Origin: Actinoallomurus sp963850195
GTDB lineage: Bacteria > Actinomycetota > Actinomycetes > Streptosporangiales > Streptosporangiaceae
Direction: 5' to 3'
Length of the DNA: 64,000 nucleotides
Assembly (NCBI GenBank): GCA_963850195.1
Contig: CAWKKD010000005.1
Coordinates: forward strand, 2,418,001 to 2,482,000
Shown here: positions 41,372 to 49,586 of the stretch, piece after piece
Layout: every line of letters begins with the position of its first letter
Numbering within the stretch: the stretch's first letter is position 1
Translations under genes and position numbers: made by a program
Notes under the pieces: model-generated
The model's input: only the letters and a program-made list of their open reading frames with translations
Told to the model about the DNA's origin: nothing
The model's database searches: none

Positions 41372-42901
41372 GTGCAGGTGCTCGAGGTGACCGGGATCGC
41401 CAAGCGGTTCACCGGCGTGCTCGCCCTCGACCGGGTGTCGCTGGAGCTGGCGCCCGGCGAGGTGCACGCGCTGGTCGGCGAGAACGGTGCCGGCAAGTCC
41501 ACGCTCATCAAGGTGATCACCGGCGTGCACCGCCCGGACGAGGGCGAGGTACGCCTTAGCGGGCGGCGGGTGGAGTTCAGCGGCCCGCTCGAGGCCCAGC
41601 GCGCCGGGATCCAGGCGGTCCACCAGGAGATCGGCCTGGTGCCGTCGATGAGCGTCGCGCGCAACCTGCTGCTCGGGCGGGAACCCCGCCGGGGGCTCGG
41701 CCTCATCGACGTGCGGCGCATGCACGACGAGGCGGCCACCGCCCTCGAGTCGTACGGGATCGACGTCGACGTACGCCGCCCACTGCGGTCGCTGGGCCTC
41801 GGCGCGCAGCAGATGATCGCGCTGGCGCGCGCCGTGTCGGTCGACGCGCGCGTCGTCGTCATGGACGAGCCCACCTCCTCGCTCGAGCCGCGCGAGGTGG
41901 ACACGCTCTTCGGCGTCATCGAGCGGCTGCGCGACCAGGGCATCGCGGTGATCTACGTCAGCCACCGTCTGGACGAGCTGTACCGGATCTGCGACGGTGT
42001 GACCGTGCTGCGTGACGGCCGGGTGGTGCACCAGGGCCCGCTCGCGGAGCTCGACCGGCTGCGGCTCGTCTCCCTGATGCTCGGCCGCGACGTGTCGGAG
42101 GTCCGCGCCGAGGGCGTCACACGTTTCTCCGGCTCGCACGACGCCGCCGATGACGTTCCGGTCGTCGAGGCCGACGGGCTGACCCGTCGGCACGTCCTGT
42201 CCGGTGTGTCCGTCGCCGTACGCCCGGGCGAGGTCGTCGGTCTCGGCGGGCTGCTCGGCGCGGGCCGTACCGAGACGGCCAAGGCCATCGCCGGCGCGCT
42301 GCCGCTCGACGGCGGCCGGGTGACGGTGGCCGGCGTGCCGCTGCGCCGCGGGTCCGCCGCAGCGGCCGTACGCGCCGGGGTCGCGCTGCTGCCCGAGGAC
42401 CGCAAGGCCGAGGGCATCATCCCGACCTTGTCCGTACGCGAGAACATCGCGCTCGCCGCGCTCCCCCGGCTGTCGCGCGGCGGCATCGTCTCCGACGCGC
42501 GCGTCGACCGGATCGTCGAGACCTTCATGCGGCGGCTGCGCATCAAGGCGTCCGGCCCGGACCAGCCGGTCGCCGAGCTGTCCGGCGGCAACCAGCAGAA
42601 GGTCCTGATCGCCCGCTGGCTCGCCACCGAACCCCGGATCCTGCTGCTCGACGAGCCCACCCGCGGCATCGACGTCGGTGCGAAGGCCGAGGTCCAGGCG
42701 CTGATCGACGAGCTCGCCGCGGAGGGTCTCGGCGTCCTGCTCATCTCCTCCGACCTGGAGGAGCTCGTCGAGGGTTCGGACCGTGTCATCGTCTTGAAGG
42801 ACGGCGCGGTCGTCGGCGAGCTCTCCGGCGGCGAACTCACCGAGGAGGGCGTGATGACCACGATCGCGGCGCACGCGCGGCCCGAAGGAGAGCCGGCATG
42901 A
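41372..42901 (+). CDS. Sugar ABC transporter ATPase (YtfR/RbsA-like)
   Basis: 509 residues from the GTG at 41372 with TGAGGAG upstream. Two ATPase domains: Walker A GENGAGKST, VVVMDEPTSSL, a somewhat relaxed first signature (LGLGAQQM), then GLLGAGRTE, LSGGNQQKVLIARWLA and LLLDEPTRGIDVG. It energises uptake by the two permeases that follow with 4-nt overlaps. Confidence 0.93.
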   Translation: MQVLEVTGIAKRFTGVLALDRVSLELAPGEVHALVGENGAGKSTLIKVITGVHRPDEGEVRLSGRRVEFSGPLEAQRAGIQAVHQEIGLVPSMSVARNLLLGREPRRGLGLIDVRRMHDEAATALESYGIDVDVRRPLRSLGLGAQQMIALARAVSVDARVVVMDEPTSSLEPREVDTLFGVIERLRDQGIAVIYVSHRLDELYRICDGVTVLRDGRVVHQGPLAELDRLRLVSLMLGRDVSEVRAEGVTRFSGSHDAADDVPVVEADGLTRRHVLSGVSVAVRPGEVVGLGGLLGAGRTETAKAIAGALPLDGGRVTVAGVPLRRGSAAAAVRAGVALLPEDRKAEGIIPTLSVRENIALAALPRLSRGGIVSDARVDRIVETFMRRLRIKASGPDQPVAELSGGNQQKVLIARWLATEPRILLLDEPTRGIDVGAKAEVQALIDELAAEGLGVLLISSDLEELVEGSDRVIVLKDGAVVGELSGGELTEEGVMTTIAAHARPEGEPA

Positions 42902-43863
42902 CCGACGCCGCCGTACCGGTCTCGCGGTTCGACCGCGACCGGGTCCTGGCCTGGCTCCAGGACTACGGCGTGTACGCCGCCATCGCCGCGCTGGTGATCG
43001 TCAACGTGGCGATCACGCCGCACTTCCTGACCGTGGAGAACCTCCGCACCCAGCTCGTCCAGGTCGCCCCGGTCGTGATCGTCTCGCTCGGCATGGCGCT
43101 GGTGATCGGCACCGAGGGCGTCGACCTGTCGGTCGGCTCGGTGATGGCGCTCGCCACCGCCCTCATTCCCCTCTACCTCGGGTACGGCGTGGTGCCCGCG
43201 ATCGTCGTCGGGCTGCTCGGCGGCGTCGCGGTCGGGCTGGTGAACGGCTCGCTCGTGGCGTTCGTCGGCGTGCAGCCGATCGTCGCGACGCTCGCGCTGT
43301 TCGTCGGCGGGCGCGGGCTGGCGCTCGTCGTCGCGGGCGGTCAGCTCAAGGACGTCGCCAACCCCGGCCTGCTGGACCTCGGCTCCGCCGGCGTGCTCGG
43401 CACGCCCGTGCCGGTCGTGGTCGCGATCGTGCTCACCGTCGCGGTGATGGCACTCGTGCGCCGTACGACGTTCGGCCGCCGGCTCGTCGCCATCGGCGGC
43501 AACCGGACCGCGAGCGAGCTGTCCGGCCTGCCGGTCCGCCGCATCCTGCTGCTCACGTACGTGGCGTCCGGCCTGCTCGCCTCCGCGGCGGGTGTGCTCG
43601 CCACGGCGCGGTTGCAGGCCAGCGACCCGTCCTCGCTCGGCCTGCTGATGGAGCTGTCGGCGATCACCGCGGTGGTGGTCGGCGGCACCCCGCTCACCGG
43701 CGGCCGGATCCGGGTGCTCGGCACCGTCGCGGGCGCGCTGCTCATCCAGCTCGTGCGCGCGACCCTCATCAAGCACGACCTGACGGACTCCCTCGCCCAG
43801 ATGGTGCAGGCAGTGATCATTCTTGCGGCCGTGTACGCCGCGCGAGGACAGGCCAGGCGATGA
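42898..43863 (+). CDS. Sugar ABC transporter permease (YtfT-like)
   Basis: 321 residues, about 8-10 membrane helices. The branched-chain/ribose permease signature is GTEGVDLSVGSVMALATAL and VVGGTPLTGGRIRVLGTVAG. The ATG overlaps the ATPase stop. Forms a probable heterodimer with the next gene product. Confidence 0.92.
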   Translation: MTDAAVPVSRFDRDRVLAWLQDYGVYAAIAALVIVNVAITPHFLTVENLRTQLVQVAPVVIVSLGMALVIGTEGVDLSVGSVMALATALIPLYLGYGVVPAIVVGLLGGVAVGLVNGSLVAFVGVQPIVATLALFVGGRGLALVVAGGQLKDVANPGLLDLGSAGVLGTPVPVVVAIVLTVAVMALVRRTTFGRRLVAIGGNRTASELSGLPVRRILLLTYVASGLLASAAGVLATARLQASDPSSLGLLMELSAITAVVVGGTPLTGGRIRVLGTVAGALLIQLVRATLIKHDLTDSLAQMVQAVIILAAVYAARGQARR

Positions 43864-44849
43864 CCACGACGACCGCCGTACAGGAATCCGCACCGGGCCG
43901 CGAGCGCGTCTTCGGGCTGATGCAGCGGCACGGCGCCGCCGCCGTACTGGCATTGCTGGTGGTGGCCGGGTCGCTGTCGTTCGCCAGCTTCCCCACCGCC
44001 GACAACCTGGGCAACATCGCGATCACCTCGTCGTTCCTGGCGGTCGTGGCCCTCGGCATGACGTTCGTGATCATCACCGGCGGGATCGACCTGTCGGTCG
44101 GCTCGGTGTTCGCGCTCGGCGGCGTGCTGGCCGCGTACGCGGTGCGCTGGGGCTCGGTGGCCGCGCTGCTGCTGCCGCTGGCCGTGTGCGGGGCGTTCGG
44201 TTTGGTCCAGGGAATGCTGATCGCGCGGGTACGGCTGGCGCCGTTCATCGTCACCCTCGCCGGGCTCCTCGGCGCACGCGGGCTGCTGCTGTCGATCTCC
44301 GACGAGGGCGCACGCACGTACCTGATCCCGCGCTCGTCGGTGCTCGCGCGGTTCGGCCAGGGCCACGTGCTGGGGCTGGGCCACCCGGTGTACCTGACGC
44401 TCACGCTCTTCGTCGCGGGCGCGGTCCTGCTCCAGCGGACGCGCTTCGGCCAGTCGGTGTACGCGATCGGCGGAGGCCCGGACGCGGCCGCGCTGATGGG
44501 CGTGCCGGTGACCCGTACCAAGGTGATCGTGTACGTGCTGTCCGGGCTGCTCGCCGGGCTGTCCGGCGCGCTCAACGCGGCACGGCTGTCGTCGGGCGTG
44601 ACGATCCTCGGCACCGGCATGGAGCTCGACGTGATCGCCGCGGTCGTGATCGGCGGCACCCTGCTGACGGGCGGCGCCGGGTCGGTGAGCGGCACGATCG
44701 CGGGCGTGCTCATGCTCGGCGTGATCCAGAACCTCATCAACCAGATCGGCGACCTGTCCTCGTCGTACCAGCAGGTCGTGAGCGGCGCGTTCCTGGCCGT
44801 CGTGGTGGTCGTGCAGACCTACCTCAGCCGGGTTCAGCGGCTGCGTTGA
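43860..44849 (+). CDS. Sugar ABC transporter permease (YjfF-like)
   Basis: 329 residues with the same fold: ITGGIDLSVGSVFALGGVLA, YAIGGGPDAAALMGVPVTRT and VVIGGTLLTGGAGSVSGTI. The ATG overlaps the preceding stop (ATGA). It ends the operon before a strong terminator. Confidence 0.92.
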   Translation: MTTTTAVQESAPGRERVFGLMQRHGAAAVLALLVVAGSLSFASFPTADNLGNIAITSSFLAVVALGMTFVIITGGIDLSVGSVFALGGVLAAYAVRWGSVAALLLPLAVCGAFGLVQGMLIARVRLAPFIVTLAGLLGARGLLLSISDEGARTYLIPRSSVLARFGQGHVLGLGHPVYLTLTLFVAGAVLLQRTRFGQSVYAIGGGPDAAALMGVPVTRTKVIVYVLSGLLAGLSGALNAARLSSGVTILGTGMELDVIAAVVIGGTLLTGGAGSVSGTIAGVLMLGVIQNLINQIGDLSSSYQQVVSGAFLAVVVVVQTYLSRVQRLR

Positions 44850-44858
44850 GAACGCCGA

Positions 44859-44888
44859 CGGCCCCGCACCCTTTCGGGTGCGGGGCCG
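44859..44888. terminator. Terminator of the sugar ABC operon
   Basis: CGGCCCCGCACCC-TTTC-GGGTGCGGGGCCG, a 13-bp perfect stem with a 4-nt loop, 10 bp after the last permease stop. It may also serve the convergent gene at 44953. Confidence 0.88.
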
Positions 44889-44952
44889 CTGTACACGAGC
44901 TACGTGTCAGGGGTTGATCAGGTCCCCTCGGCGACGCTCAGCGTTCGATGCG

Positions 44953-45678
44953 TCAGCCGGTGACCGGCAGGTCGCTGTTGACCGGGGTCGGGGCGGGAGC
45001 CTCGCCGGGGGGGTTGCCCGGGTTGCCGGTGTCGCCGTCGCCCGGGGGGGTCGACGGCGGCGTCGTCGGACCCGACTTGCCGGCGGCGCAGGTGGCCGAG
45101 GCGATGTCGATGACCTGCGACTTGCCCAGCGCCTGCACGGCCAGCTCAAGGCCGGTGACGGTCAGGCTGCCGTTGGGGTTGCGGACCTGCTTGTTGATGG
45201 TCACGCGCACACCCGCGAGTCCCTGGACGGGGACCGTGATGGTGCTGTTCGGCGACGCACCCACCTGGATGGTGTGGCCGGCGAGCTTGACGTCGACCAG
45301 CTTGGAGGAGCCGGCACCGTTGTCACACCGGGAGGTGATGACCTTGGCGGAGAGCACCGAGGTCTTCAGGATCGCGGCCTGGAGAACCTTCAGGTCGACG
45401 ACGCTGGCCTCGGAGTGGCTGCCCATCGCCTGGGCCTTCAGGACCGAGAGCTGCACGAGCGGGTTGTTCGGCAGCGACAGCAGGCTCTTGCTGTTCGGGT
45501 GCGACATGGAGTTGACCGACGGGGTCTGCGGGATGCTCAGCAGACCGGCGGCGGAGATGCCGTAGGCGGAGCTGGTGCCGCCGCCGTGCATGGTGGTCGC
45601 GGAGGCCGGAGCCGCCGCGGCCAGCGGAGCCGCGAGTACGCCCGTGATGGCGGCGTACTTGATCAAATGCTTGCGCAT
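44953..45678 (-). CDS. Secreted choice-of-anchor-P-like surface protein ending in LPVTG
   Basis: 241 residues from ATG 45678 with GGAGAC upstream. A signal peptide (about 1-28, APASATT) precedes a domain with repeated hydrophobic strands (ISAAGLLSIPQTP, VVDLKVLQAAILKTSVLSAK) and two cysteines, then a Pro/Gly/Thr linker ending exactly in SDLPVTG. The sortase-like LPxTG has no following membrane segment or basic tail. The domain resembles the C-terminal part of the broken hydrolase at 8894. Confidence 0.8.
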   Translation of the reverse strand: MRKHLIKYAAITGVLAAPLAAAAPASATTMHGGGTSSAYGISAAGLLSIPQTPSVNSMSHPNSKSLLSLPNNPLVQLSVLKAQAMGSHSEASVVDLKVLQAAILKTSVLSAKVITSRCDNGAGSSKLVDVKLAGHTIQVGASPNSTITVPVQGLAGVRVTINKQVRNPNGSLTVTGLELAVQALGKSQVIDIASATCAAGKSGPTTPPSTPPGDGDTGNPGNPPGEAPAPTPVNSDLPVTG

Positions 45679-45769
45679 TGTGTCTCCATCGGGGGGAAAG
45701 ACGCCCGTGATTGGGCAGTCTGGGGAATGACGAGTGGTACGTGAAATGCCCGACTCGTCCCTACATGAG

Positions 45770-46603
45770 TTAGTTTGTGATGAAGACGGGTGTTCCAAGC
45801 GGAACCTGGGACAGCCGCTTCAGCGCGTCGGCAGGCACCCGTACACAACCGTGGGTGACCGCCTGCCCGAATACCGACGTCGACGGCCAGCCGTGGAATG
45901 CCACGGTGCCGGGCCCGCCGCCATAGGAGTCGAGCGTGTCGGAATGCGCGCCCACCGGAAGAATCAGCGGGCTATAGGTGGGCTTCGAGGGCGCCAGCGA
46001 GGCGAGCATGAAGGTACGCCCGACCGGGGTCGGCGTCTTGGCCGCGCCCACCGCGACTGTCCAGGTGCCGACGGTGTGCCCCGACTTGGACAGGGTGAGA
46101 CGACGCGTGGACGTCTTGACCGTCACGGCATAGGAACTGTGGGCGGTCTGCAGCTTGCCGCCGCCTGAGGGAATCCAGCCCGTCGCGCCGTTGGGGCGAC
46201 TGGGCAGCAGGACCCGGTCCCATCCCGCCTGGCTCTCGATCACGGGAACCCAGGTGGGCCCGCCGAGCTCCTTGCTGGGCAGCACAGCCACGGGCACTCC
46301 GCCCGCGGTGGCCGACACCGGCACAGAGGCGAGCGGGTGTACGACCTTCCCGTCGTTCGTCCCGGCGGGATCGGCGTCCGTGGGCACGCCCTTCAGCGAC
46401 GTGTAAGTCGTCGACTGGGGCAGCTTCCCAAGATCAGGTGGGCCGGAGGTCTTTGCCGAGTCGGAACTCTTTCCTCCGCAACCCGTAACAAGCATCGCGG
46501 TGGTCGCCACGAGCGCGGCGCCCACCGTGAAACCGCGCACACCGCTCAGAGTGGATGGCGGCGCCATACACCCCATGTGGGCACGCGTAAAGCGATAGCT
46601 CAC
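45770..46603 (-). CDS. L,D-transpeptidase (YkuD) lipoprotein
   Basis: 277 residues from the GTG at 46603 (TTGGAG upstream; ATGs 10 and 13 codons on are alternatives). Lipobox LVTGC near 42, then an SH3-like stretch and the YkuD domain with HGWPSTSVFG and THGCVRVP (catalytic C253, H251). It makes 3-3 peptidoglycan cross-links outside the membrane. The gene lies directly upstream of the LPVTG protein and on the same strand. Confidence 0.92.
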   Translation of the reverse strand: MSYRFTRAHMGCMAPPSTLSGVRGFTVGAALVATTAMLVTGCGGKSSDSAKTSGPPDLGKLPQSTTYTSLKGVPTDADPAGTNDGKVVHPLASVPVSATAGGVPVAVLPSKELGGPTWVPVIESQAGWDRVLLPSRPNGATGWIPSGGGKLQTAHSSYAVTVKTSTRRLTLSKSGHTVGTWTVAVGAAKTPTPVGRTFMLASLAPSKPTYSPLILPVGAHSDTLDSYGGGPGTVAFHGWPSTSVFGQAVTHGCVRVPADALKRLSQVPLGTPVFITN

Positions 46604-47084
46604 GAAAACTCCAAGAGATCGTGATAGCGGAATGAGTGCGGGGAGTCCTCACGAGACGCTTATCTCGGAGGAGAGTCATATAATTACCACATGTAACGGC
46701 GCGCCCGCAGAGGAAGAACGGGATAAGAGGCGATAAGAAGCGGCGGATCGGCGCCGACTCCCCGATAAGGGGGTGGTCAGCCTAGCCGCCGCGGCATCAT
46801 CCCGATCAAAGAGTGATGAAGCACACGGAATCCCTTGGCTGTCATCCAAACGGGCCTATCAGACGTCATGCCAGCTATGGCCAGATGGCGGCTCGAATAA
46901 CCGCCTTCTGTCGGAGTCCGCCCGAAACAGCCTCACATCCGGATGCGCCGGGCCAGAACCATACCCCGGCACTCGAGGGCGGCCCTGCGGGAGCTCAGGG
47001 GCGGGCCACTCCGGTAAGCCGTTTCTCACTCCCCCGTTACCGTCCCGTCTCACTCTTCGAACGCGTCACTCACGACACAAAGAA
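46604..47084. other. 481-bp stretch with no recognisable gene
   Basis: Lower GC content at 46660-46700 (TATAATTA) suggests the promoter of the L,D-transpeptidase gene. The rest lacks codon bias on either strand, and I see no RNA gene or riboswitch. Confidence 0.5.
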
Positions 47085-47117
47085 ACGGCACCCGGACGAT
47101 GACCGCCCGGGTGCCGT
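47085..47117 (-). terminator. Terminator of the 47128-47514 gene
   Basis: ACGGCACCCGG (47085-47095) pairs with CCGGGTGCCGT (47107-47117). Read leftward, the stem is followed by a U-rich TTCTTTG. Confidence 0.82.
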
Positions 47118-47127
47118 CCGCGTCACG

Positions 47128-47514
47128 TCAGCAGTCGACGAGTACGGGCTCCTGGTTGAGAATCTGTGACCGCGCCGTCACGAACTCCCGGTACGCGCCG
47201 TCGGCCCCGTGCCGGAACGCCGCGATCCGATGGCAGTTCTGGAACGCGAGGCGTACGTCGAAGTGCCGCTCGATCGCGGACCGCATCGCGTCGCTGGCCA
47301 TCATCCGCAGCAGCTGCCCGCGCGAGGCCTCGTCCGGCGGCGGCGTCTGGTTGTCCGTGAACTCGGCGTCGCCGGCCCGCAGCCCGTCGATCAGGCCGCT
47401 GACCACCCCCCACGCGTAGGGCAGCGAGGTACGGACGCAGTCGACGAACGTGGCGTCGTCGATTTCGCCCCGCTGGGCCTGTTGCAGGAGCTGCGGGGAC
47501 ACGGTCAGCGACAT
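47128..47514 (-). CDS. Conserved actinobacterial small protein (SCO5389-type)
   Basis: 128 residues, cytosolic, no signal. Conserved-looking blocks are CVRTSLPYAW, TDNQTPPPDEASRGQLLRMM-ASDAMRSAIERHFDVRLAFQNC and a C-terminal RSQILNQEPVLVDC. These recall a small family widespread in streptomycetes and relatives whose function is unknown; I am moderately sure of that match. A Zur-box-like sequence lies 83 bp upstream of its start. Confidence 0.7.
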   Translation of the reverse strand: MSLTVSPQLLQQAQRGEIDDATFVDCVRTSLPYAWGVVSGLIDGLRAGDAEFTDNQTPPPDEASRGQLLRMMASDAMRSAIERHFDVRLAFQNCHRIAAFRHGADGAYREFVTARSQILNQEPVLVDC

Positions 47515-47596
47515 GAGGTCTCCCTGTCTGATCGATGGACGTCACCGGAAGACCGACACGCGGACCGAATCGCCGGCCCTCACCGTCACGCCTTAT

Positions 47597-47611
47597 CGGC
47601 AACGGTTTTCA
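47597..47611 (-). promoter_or_regulatory. Weak Zur-like box before the SCO5389-type gene
   Basis: On the reverse strand TGAAAACCGTTGCCG, whose first 11 bases are identical to the palindrome at 48784. The second half-site is degenerate. Confidence 0.35.
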
Positions 47612-47693
47612 TCTTCCATAAGACCCGAGCGGAAATCAACCATCGACACCGCGTGACCCGGCCGCCACGGTCGGCCACCCCGCCCTCGTCCGG

Positions 47694-48653
47694 TCAGACG
47701 GGGAGGGCGGGCCGGCCCAGCACGAAGTCCGGGTCGATCTGAGCCTCGAGGTCCTGGCCAATGGCGGCGTTGGCCCAGGCCCGCGCGTTCTTCACGTGGA
47801 ACTCGTTCGCCTGGCGGGTGAATTTCGGCCAGTCCTTGGCGCGGGAGTCCACGGCGGTACGGAGGGTCTCGAGGGCGGCGCGGTCGTGGTCGTCCAGGTC
47901 CGCGATGTCGAACGGGCGCCCCTGCTCCATGCCTCGTACGGCGCCGGACTGGCCGACGCAGCACAGGAGGTCGTCGCCGACGTGGTCGCGGAGGAAGGCG
48001 ACGTCGTCCGGGCCGTGGACCTTGTTGCCGACGACCTTGAGGGCGACGTCGTAGTCGGCGGCGTAGTCGACCCACTGCCGGTAGACGGCGACGCCCTTGC
48101 GGGTGGGCTCGGCGACCAGGAAGGTCAGGTCGAACCGGGTGAACATGCCGGAGGCGAACGACTCGGCGCCGGCGGTGCAGTCGACGACGGCGTACTCGCC
48201 GGGGCCGTCGACGAGGTGGTTGAGGTAGAGCTCGACCGCGCCGGTCTTGGAGTGGTAGCAGGCGACGCCCAGGTCCTCCTCGGTGAACGGCCCGGTCACC
48301 ATCAGCATCGCCCCGGCGACGTCGACGGCCAGCCGCGCGTGGACGGGGTCGTCGCCGCCGAGCCGCAGCAGCCGTGACCCGCTGCCGGGCGGCGTGGTCT
48401 TCACCATCGACGCGACGGAGCGGATCCGCGGGTTGGTACCGCGCAGACAGTCCTTGATCTCGGCGAGGTGCGCGCCCATCGCCGGGAGCGCGGCGGCCTC
48501 CTCCTCCGGCAGGCCGAGTGCGACGCCCATGTGCTGGTTGATGTCGGCGTCGATGGCCACGACCGGTGCACCCGAGGCCACCAGGTGACGCACGAACAGC
48601 GACGAGAGCGTGGTCTTCCCGCTGCCACCCTTGCCGACGAATGCGATCTTCAT
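47694..48653 (-). CDS. CooC/MinD-type ATPase (metal-centre maturation-like)
   Basis: 319 residues. The deviant Walker A KGGSGKTT (K8-T15) with signature Lys, VVAIDADINQHMG (switch I region) and YAVVDCTAGAESFASGMFTR, then a C-terminal half with VVGNKVHGPDD. This is the SIMIBI group near CooC, which loads nickel into CO dehydrogenase, but no CODH or other client gene is adjacent. It lies between zur and a small conserved gene, and a near-perfect Zur-like palindrome precedes it, so a role in zinc handling is inferred. Confidence 0.88.
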   Translation of the reverse strand: MKIAFVGKGGSGKTTLSSLFVRHLVASGAPVVAIDADINQHMGVALGLPEEEAAALPAMGAHLAEIKDCLRGTNPRIRSVASMVKTTPPGSGSRLLRLGGDDPVHARLAVDVAGAMLMVTGPFTEEDLGVACYHSKTGAVELYLNHLVDGPGEYAVVDCTAGAESFASGMFTRFDLTFLVAEPTRKGVAVYRQWVDYAADYDVALKVVGNKVHGPDDVAFLRDHVGDDLLCCVGQSGAVRGMEQGRPFDIADLDDHDRAALETLRTAVDSRAKDWPKFTRQANEFHVKNARAWANAAIGQDLEAQIDPDFVLGRPALPV

Positions 48654-48783
48654 GATCCCCTCCCGAATCGGACAGGCGTCAATGCATGACGCACGGTCGA
48701 TGCCCCATCGCGCAGTGTGACGTCGTTCGGCATGGCGGCGCCATGGACATCGAGCCCTGTGGACGACCCGACTCTAGCGATAC

Positions 48784-48798
48784 TGAAAACCGTTTTCA
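48784..48798 (-). promoter_or_regulatory. Zur-like box at the promoter of the CooC-type ATPase gene
   Basis: TGAAAACCGTTTTCA, a 7-1-7 palindrome in the style of actinobacterial Zur boxes (TGAAAATGATTTTCA type). On the reverse strand TGAAAA with TAGAGT 16 bp later could form -35/-10, so the box would block the promoter. Confidence 0.65.
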
Positions 48799-48841
48799 CC
48801 TTTGGCGACGCGTCTCGCGCCGAAAGGCCCGTTCGGTGGTG

Positions 48842-49261
48842 TCAGTCGGTCGCGGCGCAGTCGGGGCAGAGGCCGAAGATCTCGACCGTGTGGTCGACCT
48901 CGATGAAGCCGGCCTCGACGGCGACGCGTTCGGCCCAGCGTTCGACGGCCCGGCCTTCGACCTCGACGCTGCGGCCGCAGGAACGGCAGGTCACGTGGTG
49001 GTGGTGGGTGCTCGTCTCGCAGCGGCGGTAGAGCGTCTCGCCCTCTTCGTCGCGGATCGTGTCGACCGCGCCGTCCTCGCTGAGCACCAGGAGATGCCGG
49101 TAGACGGTGGTGAGGCCGATCCGCTCACCGCGCCGGCGCAGCTCGGCGTAGATGTCCTGCGCGCTGCGGAATCCCACCAGATCTTCCAGTGCACCGGCGA
49201 GCGCCTCGGCCTGCCGCGTGCCGCGAACCCGGGTTCCCCGGGCAGACTGTGGCGTTCTCAC
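48842..49261 (-). CDS. zur: Zinc uptake regulator (Fur family)
   Basis: 139 residues from a GTG at 49261. Winged helix (FRSAQDIYAELRRRGERIGL then TTVYRHLLVLSEDGAVD), HHHHVTCRSCGRSVEVEG and a C-terminal CPDC. The CxxC pairs, HHHH and EVEGRAVERWAE match Zur better than Fur or Nur. With zinc bound it represses uptake genes. No ribosome site is obvious. A Zur-like box lies 90 bp upstream and may serve this gene or the opposite-strand fragment. Confidence 0.88.
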   Translation of the reverse strand: MRTPQSARGTRVRGTRQAEALAGALEDLVGFRSAQDIYAELRRRGERIGLTTVYRHLLVLSEDGAVDTIRDEEGETLYRRCETSTHHHHVTCRSCGRSVEVEGRAVERWAERVAVEAGFIEVDHTVEIFGLCPDCAATD

Positions 49262-49350
49262 ACTCGCACGGTAGCAGCGTTGCGCCCCCTCTCCTTCCCT
49301 CTGCCGGCCCGCCGCGCCAACTTCGCATACCCCATCTGACCTGCCGATAC

Positions 49351-49365
49351 TGACAATCATTATCG
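49351..49365. promoter_or_regulatory. Zur/Fur-type box between zur and the znuA fragment
   Basis: TGACAATCATTATCG, an AT-rich imperfect palindrome standing out from the GC-rich surroundings, 26 bp before the start of the ZnuA-like fragment. Confidence 0.6.
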
Positions 49366-49390
49366 CTAACCCCCACCATACGGAGGCATC

Positions 49391-49580
49391 ATGCGCACCC
49401 CACCCCGGCCCGCGCCGGCGCCGCCGCCCTCCGCGTACGGCGGTGAGGCGGCGCGAACGGACGTCGTCGTGGAGAACGGCGTCGGCCTGGAGAAATGGCT
49501 CGCCCCGACCATCGAGGCCGCCGGCGGCGCCATCACGGTGACGATCGGCGCGGTTTCGCGGTGTCCCTCGCCGTGTCGGG
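49391..49580 (+). pseudogene. Truncated ZnuA-like zinc-binding-protein gene
   Basis: Behind CGGAGG and an ATG the frame reads a Pro/Ala-rich start, then ARTDVVVENGVGLEKWLAPT and IEAAGG, the conserved segment (D-x-V-V-x-N-G-x-G-L-E-x-W) of cluster 9 zinc/manganese ABC binding proteins. No signal peptide, metal-binding histidines or C-terminal lobe are present; the frame then runs into the tail of the convergent TrmB gene. With a Zur-like box just upstream it appears to be what remains of a znuA gene. Confidence 0.65.
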
Positions 49581-49586
49581 CCTGCG

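Noticed and set aside
41953..43953. A 666-codon reverse open frame opposite the sugar transporter genes
   Set aside because: The forward strand has clear ABC motifs over the whole span; the reverse product has no recognisable domain.
47694..48653. CooC-like ATPase as part of a CO dehydrogenase cluster
   Set aside because: No CODH, hydrogenase or other nickel enzyme gene is present anywhere in the window.
48842..49261. Fur or Nur rather than Zur
   Set aside because: The HHHHVTCRSCG...EVEG pattern and TGAAAA-type palindromes nearby match Zur better; Nur boxes are of the TTGCAA type.
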